Part shown: in pieces, positions 13,325 through 25,449 of the stretch
How the letters are laid out: each line of letters opens with the position of its first letter
Position numbering within the stretch: the stretch's first letter is position 1
Assembly: GCA_963556195.1 (NCBI GenBank)
Contig: OY744525.1
Span: 77,783,844 to 77,847,843 of the forward strand
Source: Sepiola atlantica
Lineage: Eukaryota > Mollusca > Cephalopoda > Sepiida > Sepiolidae
Length of the DNA: 64,000 bases
Direction of reading: 5' to 3'
Translations under genes and position numbers: made by a program
The notes under the pieces: generated by a model
Database searches by the model: none
What the model was told of the DNA's origin: nothing
What the model saw: the letters and a program-made list of their open reading frames with translations, nothing else

Positions 13325-14032
13325 ATAAAATATAATAACACGAAATCACATAATTGTCGATGCAATAATTTATTTCAACCGTTCGGTTTTTTCAAGCATC
13401 ACTCAGACAATTACATTTTTGAGACTGATAGAAAATTGAATTTCCCTACCACAGTTCCAATACAATCATAGATGGTGGTAGTAGCAACCAATTTGATACA
13501 TCTTTTATAGAGAGGGGGAAAATTTAAAACTTATATTTAACTATGGCGGGCGAAGGGGAGGGATCTTTAAGTTAATCAACTAAAAACTGCCATGTCAAAA
13601 TTATGACACATACGACTTGGCGATATCAACCATATAGTCAATTTTACTCCCGCGCATACACAAAACTAAATACGCACACATCATATGCGCACTCACATAC
13701 ATAATCTCACTCGCACATTATCATAACTAAACATAATCACATACGCAACTTTTATTCATCTCTAGCCAGAATGCGTCCGGCGAAACTCGTGTTCTCAAAT
13801 TCGGTTAGAGAAAAGAAAGAAAGAAACAATTAACAGGCACAGAGAAGATATAGACAGACCGCGTGTCATAAATTCTCAGTCCGTCTGGGTTCCAAGAAAG
13901 AGAATCTAATTGAAATAAGATTACACGCACATACAAATATGTATACATACAAATCCATACGCACATACACACACATATATACACATACACACCCACACAT
14001 ATACATATCTATACACATATACATATACACAC

Positions 14033-14077
<45 letters not shown>

Positions 14078-14894
14078 CATGAATACACCTATATATATCT
14101 CTGAATCTATTTGAAATATTGACTAAATGCATACGCATGTAGTTGTTCACACATGTAAACATACATACACATACATACACACACACATATATACATATAC
14201 GCACATATACACACATATACATACGCACACATACATATATATCCACACACCTACACACAATATTTACATAACACTCTATATTCTTACTGATGTAATATGA
14301 GTTCTAAAAATTAGTCTTACCTTATTTATATTTTAGATTAATTTGATAATCTATTATTATAAATATCATGCGGGGGGGGGGGGGGGGGTTATCGTACCTA
14401 ATGTTATTCAATTTGGTATCTTCACCGTTGTAATTCTAGAGGCCCATCGGATTACTAATTCAAGTCTAATAATGTCTATTGGTAATATTTGACATTTATA
14501 CTTATATTAATTCAAAAACTAGTGTATTACCTGCAGAAAAAATTTTCATACCACTATCTTATTTTAAGTAAATAATAAATATCCGCGTACACACAAATAC
14601 TATATATCACCAAGTCAGTAAATCTGTGTCTATCACAGATATTATTATAAATATTATGGGGGGGGGGGGGTTACCGTAAGTAATGTTATTCAATTTGGTA
14701 TCTTCACCGTTATAAGTCTAGAGGTCCATCGGATTACTAATTCAAGTCTAATAATGTCTAGTGGTAATATTTGGCATTTATACTTATATTAATTCAATAA
14801 CCGCAGAATTTTTTTAAAAACACTATCTTATTTTAAGTAAATAATCTGAATAAATAAATATTTCAAAATACCATTATATACGCATACACACAAA
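13325..14894. repeat. Left arm of ~1.55-kb inverted repeat
   Basis: It is the near-perfect reverse complement of 15661-17214. Matching landmarks are the AACCGTTCGGTTTTTTCAAGC sequence near 13378-13398, the CA/TA-rich tract 13920-14260, and G runs at 14372-14388 and 14658-14670 that pair with C runs in the other arm. One visible mismatch is GGCAC versus GGTAC near 13835. Arms differ mainly in microsatellite and homopolymer lengths, suggesting a young structure. A unit of about 290 bp (TCTGTGTCTAT...TTATG, G run, then TTCAATTTGGTATCTTCACC) is repeated inside. Confidence 0.85.
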
Positions 14895-15040
14895 TACTAT
14901 ATATCACCAAGTCGGCAATTCTGTGTCTATAGCAGATATTATTATAACTATTATGTTGGTGGTGGGGGGGGGGGTTACCTTAAATAATGTTATTTAATTT
15001 GGTATCTTCACCGTTATAAGTCTAGAGGTCCATCGGATTA

Positions 15041-15640
15041 CTAGTCGTTGATTATTTTAAATTTATATTTATGTCTGCACTTAGCCATAAGTTCATCTCG
15101 TTTATTTAAGAGGTTATTTCGATCATATTTTAGGATTCTTATTTTTTCTTCTAGACATAAGTTGCATCTTTGTCTAAATCCATCTGGAATATTCGAAAAA
15201 CATAAGATTGACCACGAAACCACCGGGGACCTGTTCTCATTTTTCAGATGCCACCATTGTTTAGCTAACTCCGTTTTGCTCTTGAGTTCTGGGTTATTGA
15301 AAGAGTGTTTGTGGTCATAAAAACGTTGTTTCCAGTTTCCCGCGGAGATGCCGATGTAAACCTTTTTATCCCTGTTGTTATCTTCCGGATGAATAGTGGC
15401 CTTATAAACCACACACTCAACTTTACAGTTACCGTCCAGTGGGCAGTTATTTTTCACTTGACAATTACATTTATTTACTGTGACCTTATTCTTACTAGGA
15501 TTGTTAAGTAATTTACGATTATGGGTGCTGATAATTCTGTCCATGTTCTTGGTGCAAGAGTAGCTGATTTTAATGGTTTTTCTATTAAATATCTTCCTAA
15601 GTGGATTATTTATGCTAAAATGTTTATCTACCAGGTTCAA
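15041..15640 (-). mobile_element. Penelope-like element, GIY-YIG endonuclease fragment
   Basis: A 199-codon open frame matches the C-terminal end of Penelope-like retroelement proteins. It has a Cys-rich zinc-finger-like part (CNCQVKNNCPLDGNC), then VYKATI, then a GIY-YIG nuclease core with YIGISAGNWKQRF and a following H-HSFNN, and a WWHLK segment. No reverse transcriptase domain is present upstream, so the copy is 5'-truncated. It sits in the spacer between two long inverted arms; Penelope-like elements commonly leave tandem and inverted terminal copies. Host function is not implied. Family naming is from motif recognition only. Confidence 0.75.
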
Positions 15641-15660
15641 GAATACTCTCCCGATGTTTT

Positions 15661-16461
15661 TTTGTGTGTATGCGTATATAATGGTATTTTGAAATATTTA
15701 TTTATTCAGATTATTTACTTAAAATAAGATAGTGTTTTTAAAAAAATTCTGCGGTTATTGAATTAATATAAGTATAAATGCCAAATATTACCACTAGACA
15801 TTATTGGACTTGAATTAGTAATCCGATGGACCTCTAGACTTATAACGGTGAAGATACCAAATTGAATAACATTACTTACGGTAACCCCCCCCCCCCCCAT
15901 AATATTTATAATAATATCTGTGATAGACACAGATTTACTGACTTGGTGATATATAGTATTTGTGTGTACGCGGATATTTATTATTTACTTAAAATAAGAT
16001 AGTGGTATGAAAATTTTTTCTGCAGGTAATACACTAGTTTTTGAATTAATATAAGTATAAATGTCAAATATTACCAATAGACATTATTAGACTTGAATTA
16101 GTAATCCGATGGGCCTCTAGAATTACAACGGTGAAGATACCAAATTGAATAACATTAGGTACGATAACCCCCCCCCCGCATGATATTTATAATAATAGAT
16201 TATCAAATTAATCTAAAATATAAATAAGGTAAGACTAATTTTTAGAACTCATATTACATCAGTAAGAATATAGAGTGTTATGTAAATATTGTGTGTAGGT
16301 GTGTGGATATATATGTATGTGTGCGTATGTATATGTGTGTATATGTGCGTATATGTATATATGTGTGTGTGTATGTATGTTTACATGTGTGAACAACTAC
16401 ATGCGTATGCATTTAGTCAATATTTCAAATAGATTCAGAGATATATATAGGTGTATTCATG

Positions 16462-16506
<45 letters not shown>

Positions 16507-17203
16507 GTGTGTATATGTATATGTGTATAGATATGTATATGTGTGGGTGTGTATGTGTATATATGTGTGTGTATGTGCGTATGGATTTGTATGTATACAT
16601 ATTTGTATGTGCGTGTAATCTTATTTCAATTAGATTCTCTTTCTTGGAACCCAGACGGACTGAGAATTTATGACACGCGGTCTGTCTATATCTTCTCTGT
16701 ACCTGTTAATTGTTTCTTTCTTTCTTTTCTCTAACCGAATTTGAGAACACGAGTTTCGCCGGACGCATTCTGGCTAGAGATGAATAAAAGTTGCGTATGT
16801 GATTATGTTTAGTTATGATAATGTGCGAGTGAGATTATGTATGTGAGTGCGCATATGATGTGTGCGTATTTAGTTTTGTGTATGCGCGGGAGTAAAATTG
16901 ACTATATGGTTGATATCGCCAAGTCGTATGTGTCATAATTTTGACATGGCAGTTTTTAGTTGATTAACTTAAAGATCCCTCCCCTTCGCCCGCCATAGTT
17001 AAATATAAGTTTTAAATTTTCCCCCTCTCTATAAAAGATGTATCAAATTGGTTGCTACTACCACCATCTATGATTGTATTGGAACTGTGGTAGGGAAATT
17101 CAATTTTCTATCAGTCTCAAAATTGTAATTGTCTGAGTGATGCTTGAAAAAACCGAACGGTTGAAATAAATTATTGCATCGACAATTATGTGATTTCGTG
17201 TTA

Positions 17204-17214
<11 letters not shown>
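15661..17214. repeat. Right arm of ~1.55-kb inverted repeat
   Basis: Reverse complement of 13325-14894. The spacer 14895-15660 holds a third partial copy of the ~290-bp unit (14910-15043) and the Penelope-like ORF. The outer end runs into a (TA)n tract at 17212-17238. The low-complexity ORFs in both arms (Cys/Tyr/Met-rich, from CA and TA repeats) are not genes. Confidence 0.85.
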
Positions 17215-17242
<28 letters not shown>

Positions 17243-17753
17243 CTAAAGTTTCCATAAGGCTTTTTTCCGATATATTTTAATCAGATAATATATATGTTAA
17301 AATATTCCTTGGATATGGGATTGAGTTATGTTTGAAAGAATCTATTTGAATTGTTCTAATTAGCAATAATTTGCAATTTACTGATCAAGTCTTACATTTC
17401 TTACTATTTTTCTGTATATTACCCGCACTGTGTGTTGTTTGCCATGCCCCTTTTAATTTATACAGTATCTTTCACTCTCACTTCCATCTCTCTCTCTTTG
17501 TTGACAGTCAAAGCTAATAAAACTAACTATAAAACAGAAGATAGAAATAGTCCATTATAAAACATAGAAAATATCACCACAAGTATTAATTCTATTTAAC
17601 TTATAGCTGGAGAGAGATGAAGATATAGCGAACAGAAAGACTAATTTTTTATTTAAAAAAAAAATTAAACTAGCTTTCCAACTCACTTTTTCCTAATTTA
17701 AACAATTTAACCTAAGCTCAATGGGTGACCCAACAGCTCCAATTTTCTTCTAG

Positions 17754-17793
<40 letters not shown>

Positions 17794-18380
17794 ATATTTA
17801 CACACACACCAATTTAACATTTTCATCATCAATTGTGGTGGTGATTAGGAACAGAGTCCATAATATGTACTTAGTTTGTTTATATCTTTGTACAAATTCA
17901 TATATGTGACTTTAAAATTTAAACAGATTATTCTGAAGTACAGCCAAGAAAATATAAAATAGAGCTAGTAATTTGTTTCAATAAATGCAAAGAATATGCA
18001 TTTTAGAAAAGATCAGATAAAAAATATCCAAAATAAGTTATTGGAAGTTTGTATAAGATTGATCTTACTTACAGTTTTTTTTATTTTCTAGTACTGTGAC
18101 TGAAATGTTTCTTAATTTAAAATTTTTAAGAGTTTTAAAATAAAATGTTTTAAATGTTACATTTTAATTAAAACAAATATGGACATTGATTATATAAAAA
18201 CATATGATTTTTATAAAAATATTTCTTCTCAAATATATTGATTATTGTGTTGATTGACCTTTTTTATATATGTTTTTTTTAAGATGAAGTGATGTTGTTC
18301 TATAAATTGATATGCATCTTTTGCTATCATTTGAAATATCTTTGAATGATCTATAATTTTAAAAACTTTTATATTTTTAG
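17215..18380. other. PCDH-1 intron 2, right part
   Basis: AT-rich DNA with (TA)n near 17754-17800. No coding or structural RNA feature is recognised. It ends in the TATTTTTAG acceptor of exon 3. Confidence 0.6.
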
Positions 18381-18649
18381 ATGCATATCCTTCACAGTAT
18401 TGTAATCCTCCACCTTCACAGAGTGACCAACAAGCCACTAATATAAGGCCCTTGGCACAGATGGTCAGCTATCCCAGTGATACCACTATAGTGGCCCGGG
18501 GCTTCTACACACCCTACATGAATGAAAGTAGTTCACACACAGATACTAATTGTAGTAGTTCTTCGAATAGACAATTACAATCAAGGAATGTACCTACAAG
18601 TGGGAGCCAGTCTTCTATCAACCGACCTCTACCACCTGTACCTCAGTAA
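18381..18649 (+). CDS. PCDH-1 exon 3: C-terminal tail
   Basis: The acceptor TATTTTTAG is followed by a phase-1 entry that completes an Asp codon, then AYPSQYCNPPPSQ, SYPSDTTIVARGFYTPYMNE, a Ser-rich stretch and the end RPLPPVPQ with TAA at 18647-18649. The three exons total 2850 nt in frame. RPLPPVP fits a class I SH3 ligand and YMNE fits a pYxN SH2 ligand; binding is inferred, not shown. The exon lies 13 kb from exon 2. Confidence 0.85.
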
Positions 18650-19160
18650 AATGTGTCAACAAATACTTTATTATTTACTCGGATTTATATCACAATTGAT
18701 AAATGGAAATGTGACTTTTTAAATATTACATATTAATTTTTGCACATTTATTCAAAAAACTATTAAGTTATTATTTTATCAATAGTCCATTGGTATATTA
18801 TTAAATATATTTATTTAAAATTAAATTTCAGCCACTACTTTGTCAAATTTAGATCAAAATTAATTCCAGTTTTAAATAAAATATTTTTTAAAGGTTTGTT
18901 TCCTATTTTGATTATATTATTCCACTTCAATCCTTAATTAAAGTTTGACATTTTTTAAATTCATTTTCTCACATAATATCTTGAAGACAATTTTTCTATA
19001 AAAATATATTTCAATTATTTAGTATATATTTGCAAGTTTATTCTAAGATCAAAATCATATATTGATAAAACAATTAATGCTATGAAGGCATCATTAATCT
19101 TATTAAGAAATAAAAGTATTAAATAAGAATTACTGGAAATGTCTTTATATTACAGCAAAG
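18650..19160. other. 3' flank of PCDH-1
   Basis: AT-rich 3' UTR and intergenic DNA. An AATAAA at 18875-18880 is the best candidate polyadenylation signal. Nothing else is recognised. Confidence 0.45.
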
Positions 19161-19182
19161 TGTTTTACTTAATTGTTAGAAA

Positions 19183-19246
19183 GATAGAAAGAAGAAAGTA
19201 AATCTTAAAAGAAGAATAGATTCGTTTGCCTATTGCATCTTGGGAG
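19183..19246 (+). promoter_or_regulatory. Upstream conserved block, PCDH-2
   Basis: GATAGAAAGAAGAAAGTA...GAAGAATAG is followed by TATTGCATCTTGGGAG. The same block occurs 160-210 bp ahead of the main element in PCDH-4, -5 and -6 and in degraded form in PCDH-3. On the opposite strand the second half reads CTCCCAAGATGCAATA, close to the Staf/ZNF143 site TTCCCANAATGC. Factor assignment is inference. Confidence 0.5.
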
Positions 19247-19420
19247 TATTTTATTTATTTATAAATTTACAAAAACTTGAATATTTTACAAATAATTTGA
19301 TTATTTGGTGTTTTATACTCATACATAGGTTTTTTTATTAATTATGTAAAAAATAGAATGTTGGCCTATATTCCCTTTTCAATACGAAATCCAAGGCTCT
19401 GCTGTCAAACAGAAAGAATA

Positions 19421-19462
19421 CAGCAGCCATGACACAGGCTGCACACTCTTTAGGACTACTGG
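19421..19462 (+). promoter_or_regulatory. Conserved protocadherin promoter element, PCDH-2
   Basis: CAGCAGCCATGACACAGGCT then GCACACTCTTTAGGACTACTGG. Same order and spacing as the elements of the other five genes. Confidence 0.65.
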
Positions 19463-19573
19463 CTTTTGTCTAATTTTACTCAAAAAGAAACATATCATGC
19501 AAGAATAGAACCTCATCAAAAGTATTCCAGTTTAAATAGCTGTCAGTTAGCATGAGCAAATGTAACACCAAAG
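19463..19573 (+). other. PCDH-2 non-coding leader exon (start uncertain)
   Basis: Contains ATTCCAG...ATAGCTGTCAGTTAGCATGAGCAA and ends CACCAAAG before GTAAGT. The same wording recurs in PCDH-3, -4, -5 and -6. Leader intron 19574-20473 is AT-rich with no other feature seen; its acceptor is TTTCATTTCAG. Confidence 0.55.
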
Positions 19574-20503
19574 GTAAGTTAACAGTAAATATTTATTTTC
19601 TTTGTCTCTTAACATGAAAAATAGAAAATAAATACAGGCAGATGAATATAAAAATATCTACTTCATGCAATTCTTTTTCTAATTTTAAAAAGTAATTTAT
19701 TAAAAATTATTTTAACTATTATTAATTTTTAAAAAGTTAACTTCCTTTGAAATTGCATATTTAATAGTCTGCTTTTTATTTCTGTAATCAAAGGAATGTG
19801 TAAACTGATAGATTAATTTCATCACCATTTTTTATGACTCTATAATTTTGCATATGGCATAATTTTCCATTGTAATCTCATGTTTTATTATGTATTTATT
19901 GTTCATCATATGAAAAAGAATGACTTGTTAAGTATTTAAACGTTTTTAATGATTTTTTAAATATTTCTAGGATATCTTTTGATGTTTTAATCATTTATTA
20001 TTTTAAATAAATATTGAATATTCAAATTGTACGGTTTCTACACTTTAAAATTTTTGTATATTTTTAATTTATTAACATACTTATATTTCCATTTATTGAA
20101 GAGAAAAAATAATGATTCATTACTTTTTTTATTTATTTTATTGGATGGTGTATTAAAGAACGATTTACAAAAAAAAATCATGAAAAATTTCAACAGCTAA
20201 AAAATTATTCCTGGTCTAACAGTCAAAACAAAATTAAAAAATAAAATCTTGTAAATTATGACATTTAAAAATAAATGTTGATTTTTATCTTCAAAGTGAT
20301 TAATTTGCTTATTATTATTATTAAAAAATGATTTAATATTTACAATTATAAACATAGACATAAAAATATTACAAGACATTTTAAAGCTAGACTGACGCAT
20401 AACAGTTTTTAAATAACTTGAATTTATAACGTTTAGACATGATGTGAAAAATAATTTTCATATTTCATTTCAGAAGTCTTTGTATCCAGTGACTATCTGA
20501 ACA

Positions 20504-22918
20504 ATGTTTTTTCTCAAAAAGATGCTGAAAAATATATGCATAATATTTATAATCATACACATTGGACGCTGCATAGATATTACTTACTATGTAGAAGAAG
20601 GAAGACAACCAGGTACTTACGTGGGTGATGTCGCAAGTGATTCACAAGTGATAAAGGACATTCCTGATTCTGACCACAATCTAATTGAATTTAGGCTTCT
20701 TCATAAAGGAGCTACTGGGAATTCTCCATTATTTAAAATATCAAAAAGAACTGGAAAACTCTACACAGCACAAACACTTGATGCAGAATCACTTTGTCTT
20801 TTCGAAAAGGAATGTTTTCAGATGGTGAATATTGCAGTTAGAAAATCAACCACTGTTTTTAAGTTATTAGAAATCAAAGTAATAATACAAGACATCAATG
20901 ATCATCAGCCAGAGTTTCCTGATAAACGGATCACAATAGAATTTGAAGAACGAGATGGTAAAGGTATGAAAAGGTCAATTCCAAATGCCATAGACAAAGA
21001 TGTCGGAATAATTAATTCCCAAATTACTTATGAACTAAAGAAGACCAAAGATGAACCGTTCATATTGTCTACAATGAAGAAAGTTGATGGAACATCTGAT
21101 CTGAGTATAGAATTAGAAAAAATGTTAAACAGAGAAATCAAAGATTCTTATTCAATTCAAGTAATTGCAAAAGATGGAGGATCTCCACCAAAACAAAGTG
21201 TATTAACTGTTCACATTTCAATCACAGATGTAAATGATAATACACCAATCTTTTCTCAAAAAGTTTACAATGTTTCTATTAATAGCAAACACAATGAAGC
21301 CAAACCTGTTGTCATATTATCTGCTAAAGATTTAGATTCCGGAGAAAATGGTAAAATAATATATCACATCACTACAAAAACGACTGAAATTACAAGAAGG
21401 GTATTTGATTTAAATGAAATTACAGGAGAATTATTTCTACATAAAAAAGACACATTAAATAAGGAAATGATATATAAGTTATATGTGGAAGCCAGAGATG
21501 GGGGTAATCCACCTCTACGGTCATTAGCAAAAGTTCTTGTAAATGTTATGAACCAGCAAAATAAGGCTCCATTGATAGATGTGAACTTTTTCTCTACATC
21601 CAGAGAAAATACAGTTGATATTTTTGAGAACATAAAAGTTGGCAGTTTCATTGCTTATGTGAAAGTAAGTGATGAGGATGCTGGTCAGAATGGAGAAGTG
21701 AACTGTGAAATTAAACATGATAAATTTCAGCTTCAGAAAATGGGAACCCTTAAATATCAAGTAATTGTAAAAAGTCCTTTAGACCGAGAAAGAGAAGAAT
21801 ATCATGATATTATAATCATATGTCAAGATAAAGGATCTCCTCCGTTAAAAAGTAAAAGTAAGTTCTCAGTTCAAGTTACAGATGTTAATGATGTAGAACC
21901 AGTGTTTTCTAAACAATTATTTAAATTCTTCATTGATGAAAACCAAAGATCTAAAATTCCTATTGGCACTATCAATGCCACAGATCCAGACTTGGGACTT
22001 GGAGGTAAACTGTCTTTTTCTTTACTGACCACCAATAAACAATTTGTACCATTTCGAATCACTGAAACTGGATTAATCTCTTCAATTATGTCTTTAGACC
22101 ATGAGTTTCAAGATACTTATAATTTTGAAGTGTTTGTAAAAGACAAAGGAAGTCCATCATTGAATAACACAGTGAATGTGATTGTTAAGGTGAGAGATGA
22201 AAATGATAATGCTCCATATTTCACATTTCCCAGTGTTAATCCTTATAATATGGATGTAACATATTACCCCCATCATACAAAGAACATCACACAGATAAAG
22301 GCATCAGACAGTGACAGTCAAGAGAATGCATTTCTAAAATATGAAATAATCAGAGGCAATAGCAAACAGATATTCAGCATCAACCAGTACACTGGTTTGT
22401 TATGTTCAACTCATGTCCTAAGCCAACAAGATGCTGGCTCATATGAGCTGGAGTTTCTAGTGAAGGACAGTGGTAGCCCAGTTCTATCAGCCAGAACTAC
22501 TGTATATTTGACACTGACCGTAAGCAACAAGACATCAGAAATGTTAAATGCTGTTAACATCAAAAAAGATAACAAGATCCACCTGACTTCAGCAATTATC
22601 ATTGTGTCTGTAGCAGTGACAATAGCTGTGATCATTACAGCTTCAATCTCAGTGTGTATCCTTCGCTGTTGCAATCCTCGAAGTGTTCCAGTAGCAGAAG
22701 GCGGATATGTGAGTAGTGGTCAGAGACATTTGATAAGTCCTCCTTACCCAGCAAATCCTTGGTCTAATGTTGCTCTTCCTACAAGTGATGCAGTTGGTAT
22801 GAGAAGAAGCAGTCAACCGGCAACACCCAGAATGCAAACCCATCCTTACTCAAGTGCTCAACAAATGCTGTCTTCTCAAGCACCAAAACCACAACCTATT
22901 CCTGACTCTGTATCTCAA
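20504..22918 (+). CDS. PCDH-2 exon 1: protocadherin ectodomain, TM, proximal tail
   Basis: Same architecture as PCDH-1: signal peptide ending GRC, EC1-EC6 (CX5C loop C-LFEKE-C in EC1; linkers DINDH, DVNDN, NQQNK, DVNDV, DENDN), membrane helix at about 697-719, Ser/Pro-rich tail ending SVSQ before GTAAGT. The ATG at 20504 (MFFLKK) gives 805 residues in this exon; the in-frame ATG at 20522 (MLKNICI) matches the starts of PCDH-4, -5 and -6 and may be the true one. EC2 has LNRE in place of LDRE, shared with PCDH-4, -5, -6. EC1-EC3 are closest to PCDH-4, and the EC2 entry segment is like PCDH-5. EC5 onward is almost identical to all paralogs. The joined protein is 949 residues (943 from the second ATG). 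Confidence 0.95.
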
Positions 22919-23085
22919 GTAAGTACCCTTATTTCTTTGACTTTGTTACTTATATTTTAAATTTTCATTCATATAATGAAAACAATCTTTTGTAATATTG
23001 AAAAGTTGCATACTAATATCTTTCCACATTGACATTGGTCTTTATTTGTCAGTTAGGTCTAATTTTCTTATTTCAATTTTCTCAG

Positions 23086-23248
23086 ATGTATATTCAAGAC
23101 ATTGCACTGCCATCGAACAGCAATAGATGCAATAAAAGAACTGTCAACACACAAGAATCTTCCAGTAGAAGTTCCATGAAGTCTTCACACAATGAAAATC
23201 ATCAAGGAGTGAATGAAAAAAATTCAAGTCAAACTGAAGAAGTATCAG
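23086..23248 (+). CDS. PCDH-2 exon 2: cytoplasmic segment
   Basis: 163 nt after a TTTCTCAG acceptor. It encodes MYIQDIALPSNSNR, a basic stretch and SSSRSSMKSSHN. The donor CAG/GTTTGT is weaker than in paralogs (GTAATA or GTGAGT). The preceding intron is only 167 bp, the shortest in the cluster. Confidence 0.85.
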
Positions 23249-23881
23249 GTTTGTTAGTTTTTTAACTGAATATCCGTATTAATATATTTCTCATAATTTC
23301 ATATATCTTGCTTTAAGCTAATTCATAAATTTGATATGCAGGTGACTAATTTATTAGAGTATTTTTCTCTATTATTATTCTAATATATTATATTTACAAT
23401 TTCAATTTGCATTGATATATAAGTAAATATATAAATAACTATCAAATAGGCTTATTGTATCAGTATGGCAAAATATCTAAACGCTGCTAAAAGTTTACTA
23501 TTATTAGATGCCTTGAAAAACTGATTACGGAATAATTGTAAATATTGGCACCATTGACCTATTTTTCATCTTAGATTTATATTTAACTAGAACAAGTATT
23601 CTACTAGTTAATAATAGAATTAATTGACCCCAAACAGAATGGTTTTGAACCACTTTTATGTCCCCTTATGAAAATTAACATCAAGATATATATGCTACTA
23701 AACCTTATGCCCAGAATTTTTATTCAAATTTTGCTCAAATTCCATTAAATTCAAGAATATTTATTAATTGAAGTCTAATACCTATGGTTAAAATTTCATC
23801 AAAATAGGAGGTATCTGAAAATTGACAAAGGACCCCCCCCCCTTGCATAAAACTAAATGTAATCCAGTTTACTCTACACAA

Positions 23882-23943
<62 letters not shown>

Positions 23944-24336
23944 GCAGTGCCATACCAGCATTGGCTGGGTGTGATTTGACTTTTGCATTTGTTTTGTTTA
24001 CTTGGAAAAAAATAGTAATTTTGTTAATGTAAGTAAAAAAAGACTCCCAGGCAACGCTGAGTAGTGACTCTATTGTTACAAATACAGTGCCCTTTTTGTG
24101 GTGGGTAGGGGGGAGATTAGTATCCCCTACAATGAACTGACCTTGTGTCTAACTTTGGTGCTGAGAATAAAGCAAATAAACAAATTTATCCTGTCTTTGT
24201 CAGTGAAGAAATCCTCCTAGACTGAGGCAATTAATATTCTTGTTCCCAGTAAATCAAGAGAGCTTCTTTCTGAAGGACCCCCCTACATTAAAAAGTTACC
24301 TTGTGTCTAACTTTCCATTTGCTTTATATTTTTCAG
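23249..24336. repeat. PCDH-2 intron 2 with (TA)n tract and dispersed repeat
   Basis: A (TA)n run spans about 23884-23941. It is directly followed by TAGCAGTGCCATACCAGCATTGGC, a diverged start of the same repeat family seen in PCDH-1 intron 2. Internal motifs AAATCCTCCTAGACTGAGGC (near 24209) and ACCTTGTGTCTAACTTT (24141 and 24299) confirm this. The repeat runs to within about 20 bp of the exon 3 acceptor. Confidence 0.65.
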
Positions 24337-24608
24337 ATATGTATCCATCTCAATATTGTAATCCACCTCCTTTACAAAATGAACAACAACAGACGTCTGA
24401 GATGAGACCTTTGGGACAAACCGCCAACTACCCCAGTGATACTACTATAGTAGCTAGAGGCTTTTACACACCCTATATGAATGAAAACAGTCCTTATACT
24501 GATGCTAATATTACTAGTTCTTCTAATAGACGTTTGCCATTAAGTAATGTATCTGCTAGTGGTAGTCAAACTTCAATCAGCAGACCTCTGCCACCTGTGC
24601 CACATTAA
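24337..24608 (+). CDS. PCDH-2 exon 3: C-terminal tail
   Basis: Acceptor ATATTTTTCAG; encodes (D)MYPSQYCNPPPLQ, NYPSDTTIVARGFYTPYMNE and the end RPLPPVPH, TAA at 24606-24608. The three exons sum to 2850 nt in frame. A transposon-derived repeat lies immediately upstream of its splice acceptor. Confidence 0.9.
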
Positions 24609-24728
24609 AACAACATTGTTAATGCATTTTCATACATTTTTAACCCTGTTAAGTAATAGATATATATGTGTCTCACTTGACATACACATGAGCTAATTTC
24701 TGTTTGTTTTGTTTTATTTTTTTTTAAT

Positions 24729-24780
24729 GGCAACTCATATTCAGCATCAACCAGTACACTGGTTCGTCATGCTCAACTCA
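24729..24780 (+). pseudogene. Fossil fragment of protocadherin EC6
   Basis: About 50 bp match the EC6 coding sequence of exon 1 (compare 22367-22418): TATTCAGCATCAACCAGTAC is identical, then CACTGGTTCGTCATGCTC differs at a few bases from CACTGGTTTGTTATGTTC. Neighbouring sequence does not match, so this is a remnant of a lost or truncated protocadherin copy, not an exon. Confidence 0.75.
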
Positions 24781-25411
24781 AAGTTTATATAAAAAAATAG
24801 AAAAACACTGTCTATATTTTCTTTAGTTTATTTAAACCAAATAATGTGTTTTTTTTTTATCTGTAACATAACCATATTTTGTTTTTGTTTGATCTGTAAC
24901 ATAACCATATTAGTGAGGTACCCAGCAAGGGTTAAGGTTTTTTCCATTGTCAGAGAGTTTACAAGACAATATTGTTAATCATTATATCCATATGATGATA
25001 CAATTTTTAGGTAAATACAGTAATTTTTATGAAGTTTTAACAATATATTTTGTACAATACATTTCAAATCATTATCATTAAAGTATTATTTATCTAACAT
25101 GATATCTAATTTTAGAGCCTTATACATTATATTTCTCCTTAAAATTAATATAAAGTTTCCTTCATATTAATTTCAATGACACTTTTATATATTATTGTAA
25201 ATATAGTCTAATGATTATAGTAGTTATTCTATTAGCATTTCAGAGATTAAAAAAAATTAGATAAAAATTAAAATATAAAAATAACTCAAATATTAGTATT
25301 AACTAAAGAAATATATATAATATCAAATTTATTTATATACTACCAAAAGTTTGTATGCAAGTCCAGATATAGGGATAAAAATACATTGAGATACTAATTT
25401 ATACAGACATT
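24781..25411. other. Intergenic DNA between PCDH-2 and PCDH-3
   Basis: AT-rich. A short direct repeat (TCTGTAACATAACCATAT near 24861 and 24891) is the only structure noticed. Confidence 0.5.
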
Positions 25412-25449
25412 GACAGAATGAAGGAAGTAATTTATAATGAAAGAATAGC
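25412..25449 (+). promoter_or_regulatory. Partial upstream block, PCDH-3
   Basis: GACAGAATGAAGGAAGTA...GAAAGAATAG matches the first half of the block of PCDH-2 and PCDH-4. The TATTGCATCTTGGGA half is absent. Spacing to the main element (about 180 bp) is preserved. Confidence 0.35.

Noticed and set aside
13866..14258. 130-codon Cys/Tyr/Met-rich ORF (and its mirror at 16299-16673)
   Set aside because: It is a translation of CA/TA microsatellite DNA in the palindrome arms.
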